Positions 26,722 through 36,635 of a stretch of 47,893 nt of DNA are shown here, one piece after another. The notes under the pieces are model-generated. The model searched no databases and was not told the DNA's origin. It saw only the letters and a list, made by a program, of their open reading frames with translations. A program made the position numbers and the translations under genes. Positions within the stretch are counted from its first letter, which is position 1, and each line of letters starts with the position of its first letter. The DNA comes from Streptococcus mitis (lineage in GTDB: Bacteria; Bacillota; Bacilli; Lactobacillales; Streptococcaceae), in assembly GCF_001074635.1 (NCBI RefSeq), contig NZ_JUQO01000220.1, forward strand, positions 1 through 47,893, written 5' to 3'.

Positions 26722-27399
26722 CTAAAGTGAATAGGCTTTTTTGTTGGCTTGCTCCATCTTGCGACCAAATTGGGCAACAGGGAAGCAAAGAGAGAAGTAG
26801 AGCAGGGCAGCGCCTAAAAAGGCTGGAATGTAGTTTCCGTTAAGAGCCGACCAAGACTTGGTCACAAACATCAAGTCTACACCAGAGATGATAGCGACTG
26901 TAGAGGTGTTCTTGATGAGGTTGACGATTTGGTTGGTCAAAGGAGGGAGGATGATACGGAAGGCTTGAGGCAAGATAATCAAGCGCATGGCACTGATATA
27001 GGTAAACCCTTGCGACAAGGCGGCCTCCATCTGACCGCTAGGAATAGACTGAATGCCTGAGCGAATTACCTCGGCGATATAGGCGCCGTGATAGAGTCCC
27101 ACGCAGAGAACAGCCGTCCAATAAATCGGAATCATGATGGTGTGGTCACTGATAAGAGGTAGGCCATAAAAAACGATAACAAACTGCACCAAGAGGGGAG
27201 TGTTTTGGTAAAACTCCACAAAGATGCGAGCTAAAATGCGCAAACTTAGACGTTTGCTGGTTGACATGGCTCCAAAGAAGATGCCTAAAACCATGGCGAG
27301 GATAAAGGATCCAATCGCTAGGGCAAGAGTGAAGAGGAAACCATTGAAAAATTGTCCAAAATCCTGAAAATAGGCTGTCCAAGATGATAAATCTGTCAT
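26722..27399 (-). CDS. Polar amino-acid ABC transporter permease (HisQ-like)
   Basis: This 225-residue integral membrane permease has an N-terminal hydrophobic stretch from about residue 15 and the EAA loop (AEVIRSGIQSIPSGQMEAALSQG, then IILPQAF). It is paired with the following permease and located 12 bp downstream of the binding-protein gene, so the operon order on the minus strand is ATPase, binding protein, permease, permease. AAGGAGG precedes the ATG. The substrate is unassigned. Confidence 0.93.
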   Translation of the reverse strand: MTDLSSWTAYFQDFGQFFNGFLFTLALAIGSFILAMVLGIFFGAMSTSKRLSLRILARIFVEFYQNTPLLVQFVIVFYGLPLISDHTIMIPIYWTAVLCVGLYHGAYIAEVIRSGIQSIPSGQMEAALSQGFTYISAMRLIILPQAFRIILPPLTNQIVNLIKNTSTVAIISGVDLMFVTKSWSALNGNYIPAFLGAALLYFSLCFPVAQFGRKMEQANKKAYSL

Positions 27400-27411
27400 A
27401 GGGTGTCCTCC

Positions 27412-28206
27412 TTAATCTGCGGTATGGCTAGATGGTTTGAGCTTGTAACGGTCATAAAGTTTCTGCAAACTACCATCCTTGTTCCATTTAGTAACCAAGT
27501 TATCGAGATAGTCGTTGAGCTCTGTATTTGATTTCTTGGTAACGATACCGTAGTCAGATGGCTTGAAACTATCATCTAGTAGTACTGTGCGCTTGCTGAT
27601 GTAGCCAGACAGAATAGAGCGGTCAACGGAAAAGGCATCGATACGATGAGCGTGTAGAGAAGTAATCAATTCTGGGTAGGAACCAAGTTCGACGAATTTA
27701 AACTTCAGACCTTTCTTTTTACCCAGTTCAGTAATCAGGCGTTGGGTGATGGAACCTTGGGCAACTCCGATGGTTTTGCCGTTTAGGTCCTCAATCTTTT
27801 TGATTTTGGCAGATTTATTGACCAAAAATCCAGAAGCGTCTGTGTAGTAGGGACTGGTAAAGTTGTAGAGTTTTTTTCGTTCGTCTGTGATGGTAAAGGT
27901 TGCGATATCCATATCGACCTGTTCATTGTCTAGAAGGGGTCCACGGGTTTGTGCGGTAACAGGCACATAGCGAACCTTGACCTTGAGCTCATCAGCTACC
28001 ATTTTTGCCAAGTCAGTTTCGATACCAGAATAGGTTCCTGTCTTAGGATCCTTGTAGCCAAAATTGGGAACGTCTTGTTTGACACCGACAACCAGTTCGC
28101 CTCTTTTTTGAATATCTGCGACGCTGGTATCAGCCTGGACTGGTTTTGCAGCAGCAAGGCCGAAAAGGCTAATCAATAATGCGGATAGAAAGAATTTCTT
28201 TTTCAT
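27412..28206 (-). CDS. Amino-acid ABC transporter substrate-binding protein (SBP_bac_3)
   Basis: The start is ATG at 28206, set by AAGGAGG; upstream in-frame codons lie inside the ATPase gene. The 264-residue product has a signal peptide MKKKFFLSALLISLFGLAAA ending in a VQA-type signal peptidase I site. The SBP_bac_3 domain follows (RGELVVGVKQDVPNFGYKD near its start, DIATFTITDERKK in the middle). Notably there is no lipobox cysteine, although most Gram-positive binding proteins are lipoproteins. How it stays near the permease is unclear. It resembles the PEB1/GlnH group, with substrate possibly Glu, Gln or Asp. Confidence 0.93.
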   Translation of the reverse strand: MKKKFFLSALLISLFGLAAAKPVQADTSVADIQKRGELVVGVKQDVPNFGYKDPKTGTYSGIETDLAKMVADELKVKVRYVPVTAQTRGPLLDNEQVDMDIATFTITDERKKLYNFTSPYYTDASGFLVNKSAKIKKIEDLNGKTIGVAQGSITQRLITELGKKKGLKFKFVELGSYPELITSLHAHRIDAFSVDRSILSGYISKRTVLLDDSFKPSDYGIVTKKSNTELNDYLDNLVTKWNKDGSLQKLYDRYKLKPSSHTAD

Positions 28207-28216
28207 AGGCGCCTCC

Positions 28217-28975
28217 TTATTTGACTTTGTCACTTTCGTGGTTGATGATTTTGCTGAGGAATTGTTGAGCACGAGGTTCGCTTGGATTGTCGAAAAAGTC
28301 ATCAACATCTGTCGTATCCACTAAAACTTCTCCGTCAGCCATAAAGATGATGCGGTCGGCAACTTCACGGGCAAAGCCCATTTCATGGGTAACGACAATC
28401 ATATTCATACCCTCGTGGGCCAATTTTTGCATAACTGCCAGAACATCACCGATGGTTTCAGGGTCAAGGGCAGATGTTGGTTCATCGAAGAGGAGGAGTT
28501 CAGGATGCATAGCGAGTCCACGAGCAATGGCGATTCGTTGTTTTTGTCCACCAGACAGCATGGCTGGATAAGAATCTTTCTTGTCCCACATATTTACAAA
28601 TTCCAGATATTTTTGGGCTGTTTTTTCAGCTTCTTTTTTATCAATTCCTAGAACTTTTATGGGTGCAAGTGTTACGTTTTCTAACACCGTTTTATGCGGA
28701 TAGAGGTTAAAATGCTGGAAAACCATGCCGACTTCCTTGCGAAGAGGTACCAAATCTTTCTGACTGGCACCAGCAACTTGGTGACCATTGACTAGAAGAC
28801 TTCCCTTGTCAACAGCCTCTAGACCATTGATTGTGCGAATCAGAGTGGATTTCCCAGAACCAGATGGTCCGAGTAGGACAACGACTTGTCCTTTTTCAAA
28901 ACGGAGATTGATGTCACGGAGTGCATGGTAATCTCCGTAATATTTTTCGACGTGTTCAAATTCTACTAAAGCCAT
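28217..28975 (-). CDS. Amino-acid ABC transporter ATP-binding protein (GlnQ-like)
   Basis: The 252-residue ATPase has Walker A GPSGSGKST (about 36-44), the signature LSGGQKQRIAIARGLAM, Walker B LLLFDEPTSALDPE and the H-loop VVTHEMGFA. It is the first gene of the minus-strand operon, and the binding protein starts 10 bp downstream. AAGGAG lies upstream of its ATG at 28975. It energises import of a polar amino acid through the two permeases encoded behind it. Confidence 0.95.
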   Translation of the reverse strand: MALVEFEHVEKYYGDYHALRDINLRFEKGQVVVLLGPSGSGKSTLIRTINGLEAVDKGSLLVNGHQVAGASQKDLVPLRKEVGMVFQHFNLYPHKTVLENVTLAPIKVLGIDKKEAEKTAQKYLEFVNMWDKKDSYPAMLSGGQKQRIAIARGLAMHPELLLFDEPTSALDPETIGDVLAVMQKLAHEGMNMIVVTHEMGFAREVADRIIFMADGEVLVDTTDVDDFFDNPSEPRAQQFLSKIINHESDKVK

Positions 28976-28990
28976 AAGGAATCTCCTTTG

Positions 28991-29009
28991 TGTTAGATTT
29001 TATAACACG
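28991..29009 (-). promoter_or_regulatory. Promoter of the ABC operon with overlapping inverted repeat
   Basis: Read on the minus strand, TGTTATAAA (29000-29008) is an extended -10. It is embedded in the inverted repeat GTGTTA (28991-28996) / TAACAC (29004-29009), a possible operator that would block the promoter. The regulator is unknown. Confidence 0.55.
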
Positions 29010-29106
29010 ATTCTACACCAAAAGAATTGCCTTGTCAAATCATATCTGAAAAAATTCACTAAAATTTTATAAAAAAGCAATCTGGATAGAGAAAACGTCT
29101 AAATCA

Positions 29107-29115
29107 TGTTATAAT
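29107..29115 (+). promoter_or_regulatory. Extended -10 promoter of recJ
   Basis: TGTTATAAT (29107-29115) is a perfect extended -10, about 37 bp before the likely start codon and divergent to the ABC operon promoter. Confidence 0.75.
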
Positions 29116-29151
29116 GAAGCAATAGAATTCTTAGAAAGAGTGGATGTCTTT

Positions 29152-31374
29152 TTGATAACACCTACTTATGAATGGCAGTTTGCCCCGCAGGTAGAAGATG
29201 CGGATTTTACAAAGATAGCCAAGAAGGCTGGACTGGGTCCTGAGGTGGCTCGGTTATTGTTTGAGAGAGGGATTCAAGGTCAAGAAAGTCTGAAGAAGTT
29301 TTTAGAACCTTCCTTGGAGGACTTGCACGATCCTTATCTACTCCATGATATGGATAAGGCAGTGGAACGGATTCGTCAGGCCATTGAAGAAGGGGAAAAT
29401 ATTCTCATTTATGGAGATTACGATGCGGATGGAATGACTTCGGCTTCTATTGTGAAGGAAAGTTTGGAACAGCTTGGCGCTGAGTGCCGTGTTTACTTGC
29501 CCAATCGTTTTACTGATGGCTATGGTCCAAATGCTAGTGTTTATAAATACTTTATCGAGCAAGAAGGAATTTCCTTGATTGTGACGGTGGATAATGGGGT
29601 TGCTGGTCATGAGGCCATTGAACTGGCCCAGTCTATGGGAGTGGATGTCATTGTCACAGATCACCATTCCATGCCTGAAACCTTACCAGATGCCTATGCT
29701 ATTGTCCATCCTGAACATCCAGATGCGGACTATCCTTTCAAATATTTAGCTGGTTGTGGAGTGGCCTTCAAGCTGGCTTGTGCCCTTTTAGAAGAAGTGC
29801 AAGTGGAACTACTGGATTTGGTTGCTATTGGTACCATTGCTGATATGGTTAGTTTGACAGATGAGAACCGTATCTTGGTTCAGTATGGGTTGGAAATGTT
29901 GGGACACACTCAGCGCATTGGTCTACAAGAAATGATGGATATGGCTGGGATTGCTGCCAATGAAGTGACAGAAGAGACAGTTGGTTTCCAGATTGCCCCT
30001 CGTTTGAATGCCTTGGGCCGCTTGGATGATCCCAATCCTGCCATTGATTTGTTGACTGGCTTTGATGATGAGGAAGCGCATGAGATTGCTCTCATGATTC
30101 ATCAGAAAAACGAAGAGCGCAAGGAAATCGTCCAGTCTATCTATGAAGAAGCTAAGACCATGGTGGACCCTGAGAAGAAGGTTCAAGTCTTGGCCAAGGA
30201 AGGTTGGAATCCTGGGGTTCTAGGAATCGTGGCTGGTCGTTTGCTGGAAGAACTAGGGCGGACAGTCATCGTTCTTAATATAGAAGACGGTCGTGCCAAG
30301 GGTAGTGCTCGTAGTGTGGAAGCGGTCGATATTTTTGAGGCTCTGGATCCTCATCGAGATCTTTTTATCGCCTTTGGTGGCCATGCTGGTGCAGCTGGCA
30401 TGACGCTGGAAGTGGAGAAACTCTCAGATTTATCTCAAGTCTTGGAAGACTATGTCCGTGAAAAAGGTGCAGATGCTGCTGGCAAGAACAAGTTAAATCT
30501 AGATGAAGAACTGGATTTGGAGACACTTAGCTTGGAAACGGTCAAAAGTTTTGAACGTTTGGCACCTTTTGGAATGGATAATCAGAAACCTGTCTTTTAT
30601 ATCAAGGATTTTCAGGTCGAAAGTGCCCGTACTATGGGAGCAGGCAACGCCCATCTCAAGCTGAAAATTTCCAAGGGTGAGGCGAGTTTTGAAGTGGTAG
30701 CCTTTGGACAAGGCAGATGGGCAACAGAGTTTGCTCAAACCAAGAATCTAGAGTTGGCAGTCAAATTGTCTGTCAACCAATGGAATGGCCAAACTGCCCT
30801 CCAGTTGATGATGGTGGATGCGCGTGTGGAGGGTGTTCAACTCTTTAACATCCGTGGGAAGAATGCAGCCTTGCCAGAAGGGGTTCCAGTCTTGGATTTT
30901 GCTGGAGAAGTGCCAAATCTGGCGGCTAGTGAAGCTATTGTCGTGAAAACCATTCCTGAGAATATTACTCGGCTGAAGACCATTTTTCAGGAACAGAATT
31001 TTTCTGCTGTCTATTTCAAAAATGATATTGACAAGGCCTACTATCTAACAGGTTATGGGACTAGAGAGCAGTTTGCCAAATTGTACAAGACCATTTACCA
31101 GTTCCCAGAGTTTGATATTCGCTACAAGCTCAAGGATTTGGCAGCTTATCTTAATATCCAACAAATCTTGCTGGTCAAGATGATTCAAGTATTTGAAGAA
31201 CTAGGCTTTGTGACCATCAAAGATGGTGTCATGACAGTGAATAAAGAGGCACCGAAGCGAGAGATCGGAGAAAGTCAGATTTACCAAAATCTCAAACAAA
31301 CCGTCAAAGACCAAGAAATGATGGCGCTGGGTACCGTGCAAGAAATTTATGACTTTTTAATGGAAAGAGAATAG
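29152..31374 (+). CDS. recJ: Single-stranded-DNA-specific exonuclease RecJ
   Basis: RecJ is a 5'-to-3' ssDNA exonuclease used in recombination and mismatch/base-excision repair. The DHH phosphoesterase motifs are clear: YGDYDADGMTSASI (about 90), VTVDNGV and VTDHHSMPE (about 170). A DHHA1 segment GGHAGAAGMTL follows, then a C-terminal OB fold. The frame has no suitable ATG. GTG 29140 lacks a spaced ribosome-binding site, while TTG 29152 has AGAGTGGA 7 nt upstream, so TTG is preferred (740 residues). The family length is larger than in E. coli because of a Firmicute C-terminal extension. Promoter and terminator flank it, so it is probably monocistronic. Confidence 0.95.
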   Translation: MITPTYEWQFAPQVEDADFTKIAKKAGLGPEVARLLFERGIQGQESLKKFLEPSLEDLHDPYLLHDMDKAVERIRQAIEEGENILIYGDYDADGMTSASIVKESLEQLGAECRVYLPNRFTDGYGPNASVYKYFIEQEGISLIVTVDNGVAGHEAIELAQSMGVDVIVTDHHSMPETLPDAYAIVHPEHPDADYPFKYLAGCGVAFKLACALLEEVQVELLDLVAIGTIADMVSLTDENRILVQYGLEMLGHTQRIGLQEMMDMAGIAANEVTEETVGFQIAPRLNALGRLDDPNPAIDLLTGFDDEEAHEIALMIHQKNEERKEIVQSIYEEAKTMVDPEKKVQVLAKEGWNPGVLGIVAGRLLEELGRTVIVLNIEDGRAKGSARSVEAVDIFEALDPHRDLFIAFGGHAGAAGMTLEVEKLSDLSQVLEDYVREKGADAAGKNKLNLDEELDLETLSLETVKSFERLAPFGMDNQKPVFYIKDFQVESARTMGAGNAHLKLKISKGEASFEVVAFGQGRWATEFAQTKNLELAVKLSVNQWNGQTALQLMMVDARVEGVQLFNIRGKNAALPEGVPVLDFAGEVPNLAASEAIVVKTIPENITRLKTIFQEQNFSAVYFKNDIDKAYYLTGYGTREQFAKLYKTIYQFPEFDIRYKLKDLAAYLNIQQILLVKMIQVFEELGFVTIKDGVMTVNKEAPKREIGESQIYQNLKQTVKDQEMMALGTVQEIYDFLMERE

Positions 31375-31385
31375 CAGATAGGAAA

Positions 31386-31409
31386 GAGTTGGGAAACCAG
31401 CTCTTTTTT
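31386..31409 (+). terminator. recJ terminator
   Basis: GAGTTGG (31386-31392) / CCAGCTC (31397-31403), a 7-bp stem with a GAAA tetraloop, is followed by six T. Confidence 0.92.
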
Positions 31410-31445
31410 AAAAACAAATCTTCATTTTGAAAATCATCAAAAAAA

Positions 31446-31454
31446 TGGTATAAT
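31446..31454 (+). promoter_or_regulatory. Extended -10 promoter of the RNase J gene
   Basis: TGGTATAAT (31446-31454) predicts a start near 31461 and an 87-nt leader. Confidence 0.75.
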
Positions 31455-31547
31455 GGTTGGAAAAGATTCGGCTAAAAGTAATAGTGCTTTTAGAATAAAA
31501 GGGCAAGTAACCCTATAATCAAGATAAACAAAGCTTTCGGAGGAAAA

Positions 31548-33209
31548 ATGAGTAATATCAGTTTAACAACACTTGGTGGTGTACGTGAAAACGGGAAAAA
31601 TATGTATATCGCTGAAATCGATGGATCTATTTTCGTTTTGGATGCAGGTCTGAAATACCCTGAAAATGAACAACTAGGGGTGGACGTAGTTATTCCAAAT
31701 ATGGACTACCTTTTTGAAAATAGCGATCGTATCGCTGGGGTCTTCTTGACTCACGGCCATGCAGATGCCATTGGTGCTCTGCCTTATCTCTTGGCTGAAG
31801 CCAAGGTACCTGTATTTGGCTCTGAGTTGACCATTGAGTTGGCCAAACTCTTTGTCAAAGGAAATGACACAGTTAAGAAATTCAATGATTTTCATGTTAT
31901 CGATGAGGATACGGAGATTGATTTTGGAGGAACTGTGGTGTCCTTCTTCCGTACGACCCACTCTATCCCAGAAAGTCTGGGTGTTGTCTTGAAGACAGCT
32001 GAAGGTAGTATCGTTTACACAGGTGACTTCAAATTTGACCAGACAGCTAGTGAATCTTATGCGACAGACTTCGCTCGTTTGGCAGAAATCGGTCGTGACG
32101 GAGTTCTAGCTCTGCTCAGCGATTCAGCCAATGCAGATAGCAATATCCAAGTGGCTAGCGAAAGTGAAGTTGGGGACGAGATCACTCAAACAATTTCGGA
32201 CTGGGATGGTCGTATCATTGTTGCGGCGGTAGCTAGCAACCTATCTCGTATTCAGCAGGTGTTTGACGCTGCGGATGCAACAGGTCGTCGTGTGGTCTTG
32301 ACAGGATTTGATATTGAAAATATCGTCCGTACTGCTATTCGCCTCAAGAAATTGTCTCTAGCTAACGAAAGTCTTTTGATTAAACCAAAAGATATGTCTC
32401 GTTTTGAGGACCATGAGTTGATTATCCTTGAGACAGGTCGTATGGGTGAGCCTATCAACGGTCTTCGCAAGATGTCGATTGGTCGCCACCGTTATGTGGA
32501 AATCAAGGACGGTGACCTAGTCTATATTGTAACGACTCCGTCTATCGCCAAGGAAGCGGTCGTGGCGCGTGTGGAAAACATGATTTACCAAGCTGGTGGA
32601 GTTGTCAAATTGATTACCCAAAGCTTGCGTGTGTCAGGACATGGGAATGCGCGTGACTTGCAGTTGATGATTAATCTCTTGCAACCTAAGTATCTCTTCC
32701 CAATTCAAGGGGAATACCGCGAGTTGGATGCCCACGCTAAGGCTGCTATGGCAGTTGGGATGTTGCCAGAACGCATTTTCATCCCTAAAAAGGGAACCAG
32801 CATGGCTTATGAGAATGGGGACTTTGTCCCAGCTGGCGCAGTTTCGGCAGGCGATGTCTTGATTGACGGGAATGCCATTGGTGATGTTGGTAATGTGGTT
32901 CTTCGTGACCGTAAGGTCTTGTCAGAGGACGGTATTTTCATCGTAGCAATCACCGTTAACCGTCGTGAGAAGAAAATTGTGGCCAAGGCCCGTGTTCACA
33001 CGCGTGGATTTGTTTATCTCAAGAAGAGTCGTGATATTCTCCGTGAAAGTTCAGAATTGATTAACCAGACGGTAGAAGACTATCTTCAAGGAGATGACTT
33101 TGACTGGGCAGACCTTAAAGGGAAGGTTCGTGATAACCTGACCAAGTATCTCTTTGACCAGACTAAGCGTCGTCCAGCTATTTTACCAGTAGTCATGGAA
33201 GCGAAATAA
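31548..33209 (+). CDS. rnjB: Ribonuclease J2
   Basis: This 553-residue beta-CASP metallo-beta-lactamase is of the RNase J family (mRNA decay and processing). The canonical zinc motif HxHxDH reads HGHADAIG here (H69, H71, D73, A74), so the last His is replaced by Ala. That is typical of J2-type paralogues, which have weak activity and work with J1. The beta-CASP part (HGNARDLQLMI) and C-terminal domain are complete. AGGAGG lies upstream of ATG 31548. RNA decay genes pnp, mrnC and rnjB all occur in this window but in separate operons. Confidence 0.92.
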   Translation: MSNISLTTLGGVRENGKNMYIAEIDGSIFVLDAGLKYPENEQLGVDVVIPNMDYLFENSDRIAGVFLTHGHADAIGALPYLLAEAKVPVFGSELTIELAKLFVKGNDTVKKFNDFHVIDEDTEIDFGGTVVSFFRTTHSIPESLGVVLKTAEGSIVYTGDFKFDQTASESYATDFARLAEIGRDGVLALLSDSANADSNIQVASESEVGDEITQTISDWDGRIIVAAVASNLSRIQQVFDAADATGRRVVLTGFDIENIVRTAIRLKKLSLANESLLIKPKDMSRFEDHELIILETGRMGEPINGLRKMSIGRHRYVEIKDGDLVYIVTTPSIAKEAVVARVENMIYQAGGVVKLITQSLRVSGHGNARDLQLMINLLQPKYLFPIQGEYRELDAHAKAAMAVGMLPERIFIPKKGTSMAYENGDFVPAGAVSAGDVLIDGNAIGDVGNVVLRDRKVLSEDGIFIVAITVNRREKKIVAKARVHTRGFVYLKKSRDILRESSELINQTVEDYLQGDDFDWADLKGKVRDNLTKYLFDQTKRRPAILPVVMEAK

Positions 33210-33229
33210 TCTTTGAAATAAACAGAGAG

Positions 33230-33251
33230 AAAGCCGAGTTCTGGCTTTTTC
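33230..33251 (+). terminator. rnjB terminator
   Basis: AAAGCC (33230-33235) pairs with GGCTTT (33243-33248), followed by a short T-tract. Confidence 0.7.
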
Positions 33252-33257
33252 TTATAG

Positions 33258-34055
<798 letters not shown>

Positions 34056-34165
34056 TTTGAACTTCAGCATAGGAGAGTAGAACTAAAATAAAATATGTTT
34101 TCACTAGACTTTTCAAACGAAAGTAGTAGAATAGTAATAAGATACTGGAGGAAAGAGAGTAGGAA

Positions 34166-35386
34166 ATGTACCGTTATCAAATTGGCATTCCCGCATTAGA
34201 ATATGATCAGTTTGTCAAAGAACATGAATTAGCCAATGTATTACAAAGTAGTGCTTGGGAAGAAGTGAAGTCTGATTGGCAACATGAGAAGTTTGGTGTC
34301 TACAGGGAAGAAAAATTACTGGCGACAGCTAGTATTTTGATTAGAACTCTTCCGCTAGGCTATAAAATGTTTTATATCCCAAGAGGGCCTATATTGGATT
34401 ATGGGGATACGGAACTCTTGAGTTTTGTCATTCAGTCCATTAAGTCTTATGCTCGCAGTAAGAGAGCTATTTTTGTGACTTTTGACCCAAGTATTTGCCT
34501 GTCTCAAAGTTTAGTTAATCAGGAAAAAACAGAATTTCCTGAAAATCTGGCTATTATTGATAGTTTGCAACAAATGGGAGTAAGGTGGTCAGGAAGAACA
34601 GAGGAAATGGGAGACACCATTCAGCCTCGTATTCAGGCGAAAATATACAAGGAAAATTTTAAAGAGGATAAACTTTCCAAGTCAACAAAACAGGCTATTC
34701 GAACAGCACGGAATAAGGGGGTAGAGATTCAATTTGGTGGAACTGAATTATTGGAGTCTTTTTCCTTTTTGATGAAAAAAACAGAGAAGCGGAAAGAGAT
34801 TCATTTGAGGAATGAAGCCTATTATAAAAAGTTGTTAGATAATTTTAAGGACAAGGCCTACATCACCTTGGCAACCTTGGATGTCTCTAAACGTTCGCAA
34901 GAATTAGAAGAACAGTTAGCGAAAAACAGAGCCTTGGAAGAGACCTTTACTGAGTCGACTCGCACTTCAAAAGTAGAAGCGCAGAAGAAGGAAAAAGAAC
35001 GTTTGTTAGAGGAATTGACTTTCCTGCAGGAATATATGGATGCAGGTCAAGCAAGAGTTCCCTTAGCGGCTACCTTGACTTTAGAATTCGGACAAACTTC
35101 TGTCAATCTATACGCAGGAATGGATGAAGATTTTAGACGTTATAAAGCTCCTATTTTGACCTGGTATGAGACAGCTCGATATTCCTTTGAACGTGGCATT
35201 TTATGGCAAAATTTAGGAGGCGTCGAGAATGCTTTAGATGGTGGACTCTATCGTTTTAAAGCTAATTTTAATCCAACGATCGAAGAATACTTGGGTGAAT
35301 TTACAATGCCTACCCATCCTCTCTATCCTCTGTTAAGACTTGCTCTTGATTTCCGTAAAACATTAAGAAAAAAACATAGAAAGTAA
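34166..35386 (+). CDS. murM: MurM, serine/alanine-adding enzyme of peptidoglycan cross-bridges
   Basis: This 406-residue Fem-family aminoacyl-tRNA-dependent ligase adds the first residue (Ser or Ala) to the Lys of lipid II for branched peptides. The start MYRYQIGIPALEYDQFVKEH and the FYIPRGPILDYGD segment match pneumococcal MurM. Two GNAT-like halves flank a charged helical arm at about 235-300 (an EELTFLQEY-containing coiled coil). It acts at the inner face of the membrane. The following murN starts 4 bp downstream. GGAGG precedes ATG 34166. murM is known to be mosaic in penicillin-resistant mitis-group strains; no mosaicism can be judged here. Confidence 0.93.
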   Translation: MYRYQIGIPALEYDQFVKEHELANVLQSSAWEEVKSDWQHEKFGVYREEKLLATASILIRTLPLGYKMFYIPRGPILDYGDTELLSFVIQSIKSYARSKRAIFVTFDPSICLSQSLVNQEKTEFPENLAIIDSLQQMGVRWSGRTEEMGDTIQPRIQAKIYKENFKEDKLSKSTKQAIRTARNKGVEIQFGGTELLESFSFLMKKTEKRKEIHLRNEAYYKKLLDNFKDKAYITLATLDVSKRSQELEEQLAKNRALEETFTESTRTSKVEAQKKEKERLLEELTFLQEYMDAGQARVPLAATLTLEFGQTSVNLYAGMDEDFRRYKAPILTWYETARYSFERGILWQNLGGVENALDGGLYRFKANFNPTIEEYLGEFTMPTHPLYPLLRLALDFRKTLRKKHRK

Positions 35387-35390
35387 GTAT

Positions 35391-36557
35391 ATGGCACTAA
35401 TTACACTCACGAAAGAAGAGTTTCAGGCTTATTCTGATCAGGTTTCTTCTCGTTCCTTTATGCAATCGGTCCAGATGGGGGACTTGTTAGAAAAAAGAGG
35501 AGCTCGAATTGTTTATCTAGCTTTGAAACAAGAAGGAGAAATTCAAGTTGCAGCTCTGGTTTATAGCTTGCCCATGCTGGGTGGTCTGCATATGGAGCTC
35601 AATTCGGGGCCGATTTATACCCAACAAGATGCTCTTCCAGTTTTTTATGCGAAGTTAAAAGAATATGCCAAGCAAAATGGTGTATTAGAGTTGCTTGTAA
35701 AACCTTATGAAACTTATCAAACTTTTGATAGCCAAGGTAATCCGATAGATGCTGAGAAAAAAAGTATCATTCAAGGTTTAACTGATTTAGGTTATCAATT
35801 TGATGGATTGACAAGAGGTTATCCTAATGGAGAAGTCAGCTGGCATTACATCAAAGATTTGCAAGATTATGATGCTGTTTCCTTATTGAAATCCTTTAAT
35901 AAAAATAGTATTCGCAACATTCAATCAGCTTTTGATTTTAATCTTCTTGTTCGAAATGCAGAACGGGAAGAAATTCCAATATTCAAAAAAATTATCGAAG
36001 AAACAGGTAAAAGACAAGGTTTTGAGGATAAGAATTTAGATTATTACATGAAATTGTATGATATGTTTGGAGATAAGGCGGATTTCCTAATTGCTGAAGT
36101 CAATCCGCAACAGTCTATAGATGCTTTAAATGTGAAGATGGCTAGTCTTGACAAGAAGTCGAAACAATTTCACCAGCAATACCAAGCCTTGCAAAAGAAA
36201 AAAGATTTTCTAACTAGTTTGGATAGTGAGTCTGGCAATGTTGCTCTGGCTTGTGCTTTAATAATCTACACAAATACAGAGGCAACCTACTTGTTTGGGG
36301 GGTCGTACGCAGAGTATCAGAAGCTTTCAGCTCCATTTTTACTTCAATATCATGCGATGAAGCAGACAATGCAACGAAATATCCATCAATACAACTTCCT
36401 AGGGATTCAAGGGATTTTTGATGGTAGTGATGGTGTTTTGCGTTTTAAACAAAATTTTAATGGCTATATTGTACGCAAAGCGGGTACTTTCCGTTATCAT
36501 CCATCGCCTTTAAAATACAAAGCTATCCAGTTATTCAAAAAAATATTAGGACGTTAA
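35391..36557 (+). CDS. murN: MurN, alanine-adding enzyme of peptidoglycan cross-bridges
   Basis: This 388-residue Fem-family ligase is paralogous to MurM and adds the second residue (Ala) of the dipeptide branch. It has LNSGPIYTQQD, KSFNKNSIRNIQSA (tRNA/lipid II-type helix) and a helical arm at about 240-285. It has an ATG 4 bp after murM and is translationally coupled. The C-terminus IQLFKKILGR is basic, suiting membrane proximity. It is slightly shorter than the roughly 410 residues I remember for pneumococcal MurN, but the frame is intact. Confidence 0.92.
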   Translation: MALITLTKEEFQAYSDQVSSRSFMQSVQMGDLLEKRGARIVYLALKQEGEIQVAALVYSLPMLGGLHMELNSGPIYTQQDALPVFYAKLKEYAKQNGVLELLVKPYETYQTFDSQGNPIDAEKKSIIQGLTDLGYQFDGLTRGYPNGEVSWHYIKDLQDYDAVSLLKSFNKNSIRNIQSAFDFNLLVRNAEREEIPIFKKIIEETGKRQGFEDKNLDYYMKLYDMFGDKADFLIAEVNPQQSIDALNVKMASLDKKSKQFHQQYQALQKKKDFLTSLDSESGNVALACALIIYTNTEATYLFGGSYAEYQKLSAPFLLQYHAMKQTMQRNIHQYNFLGIQGIFDGSDGVLRFKQNFNGYIVRKAGTFRYHPSPLKYKAIQLFKKILGR

Positions 36558-36635
36558 GATGAAAAAGTCAGTATTTAGCTTTCTTTCAGCTTGTTTTAGT
36601 AAAATAATTTTTATTTGCTAGAAAGGTGGAGGGAC

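Noticed and set aside
36559-36621. A 20-codon frame MKKSVFSFLSACFSKIIFIC directly after murN
   Set aside because: Too short, no clear ribosome-binding site, and no family signal; it may be only part of the spacer.
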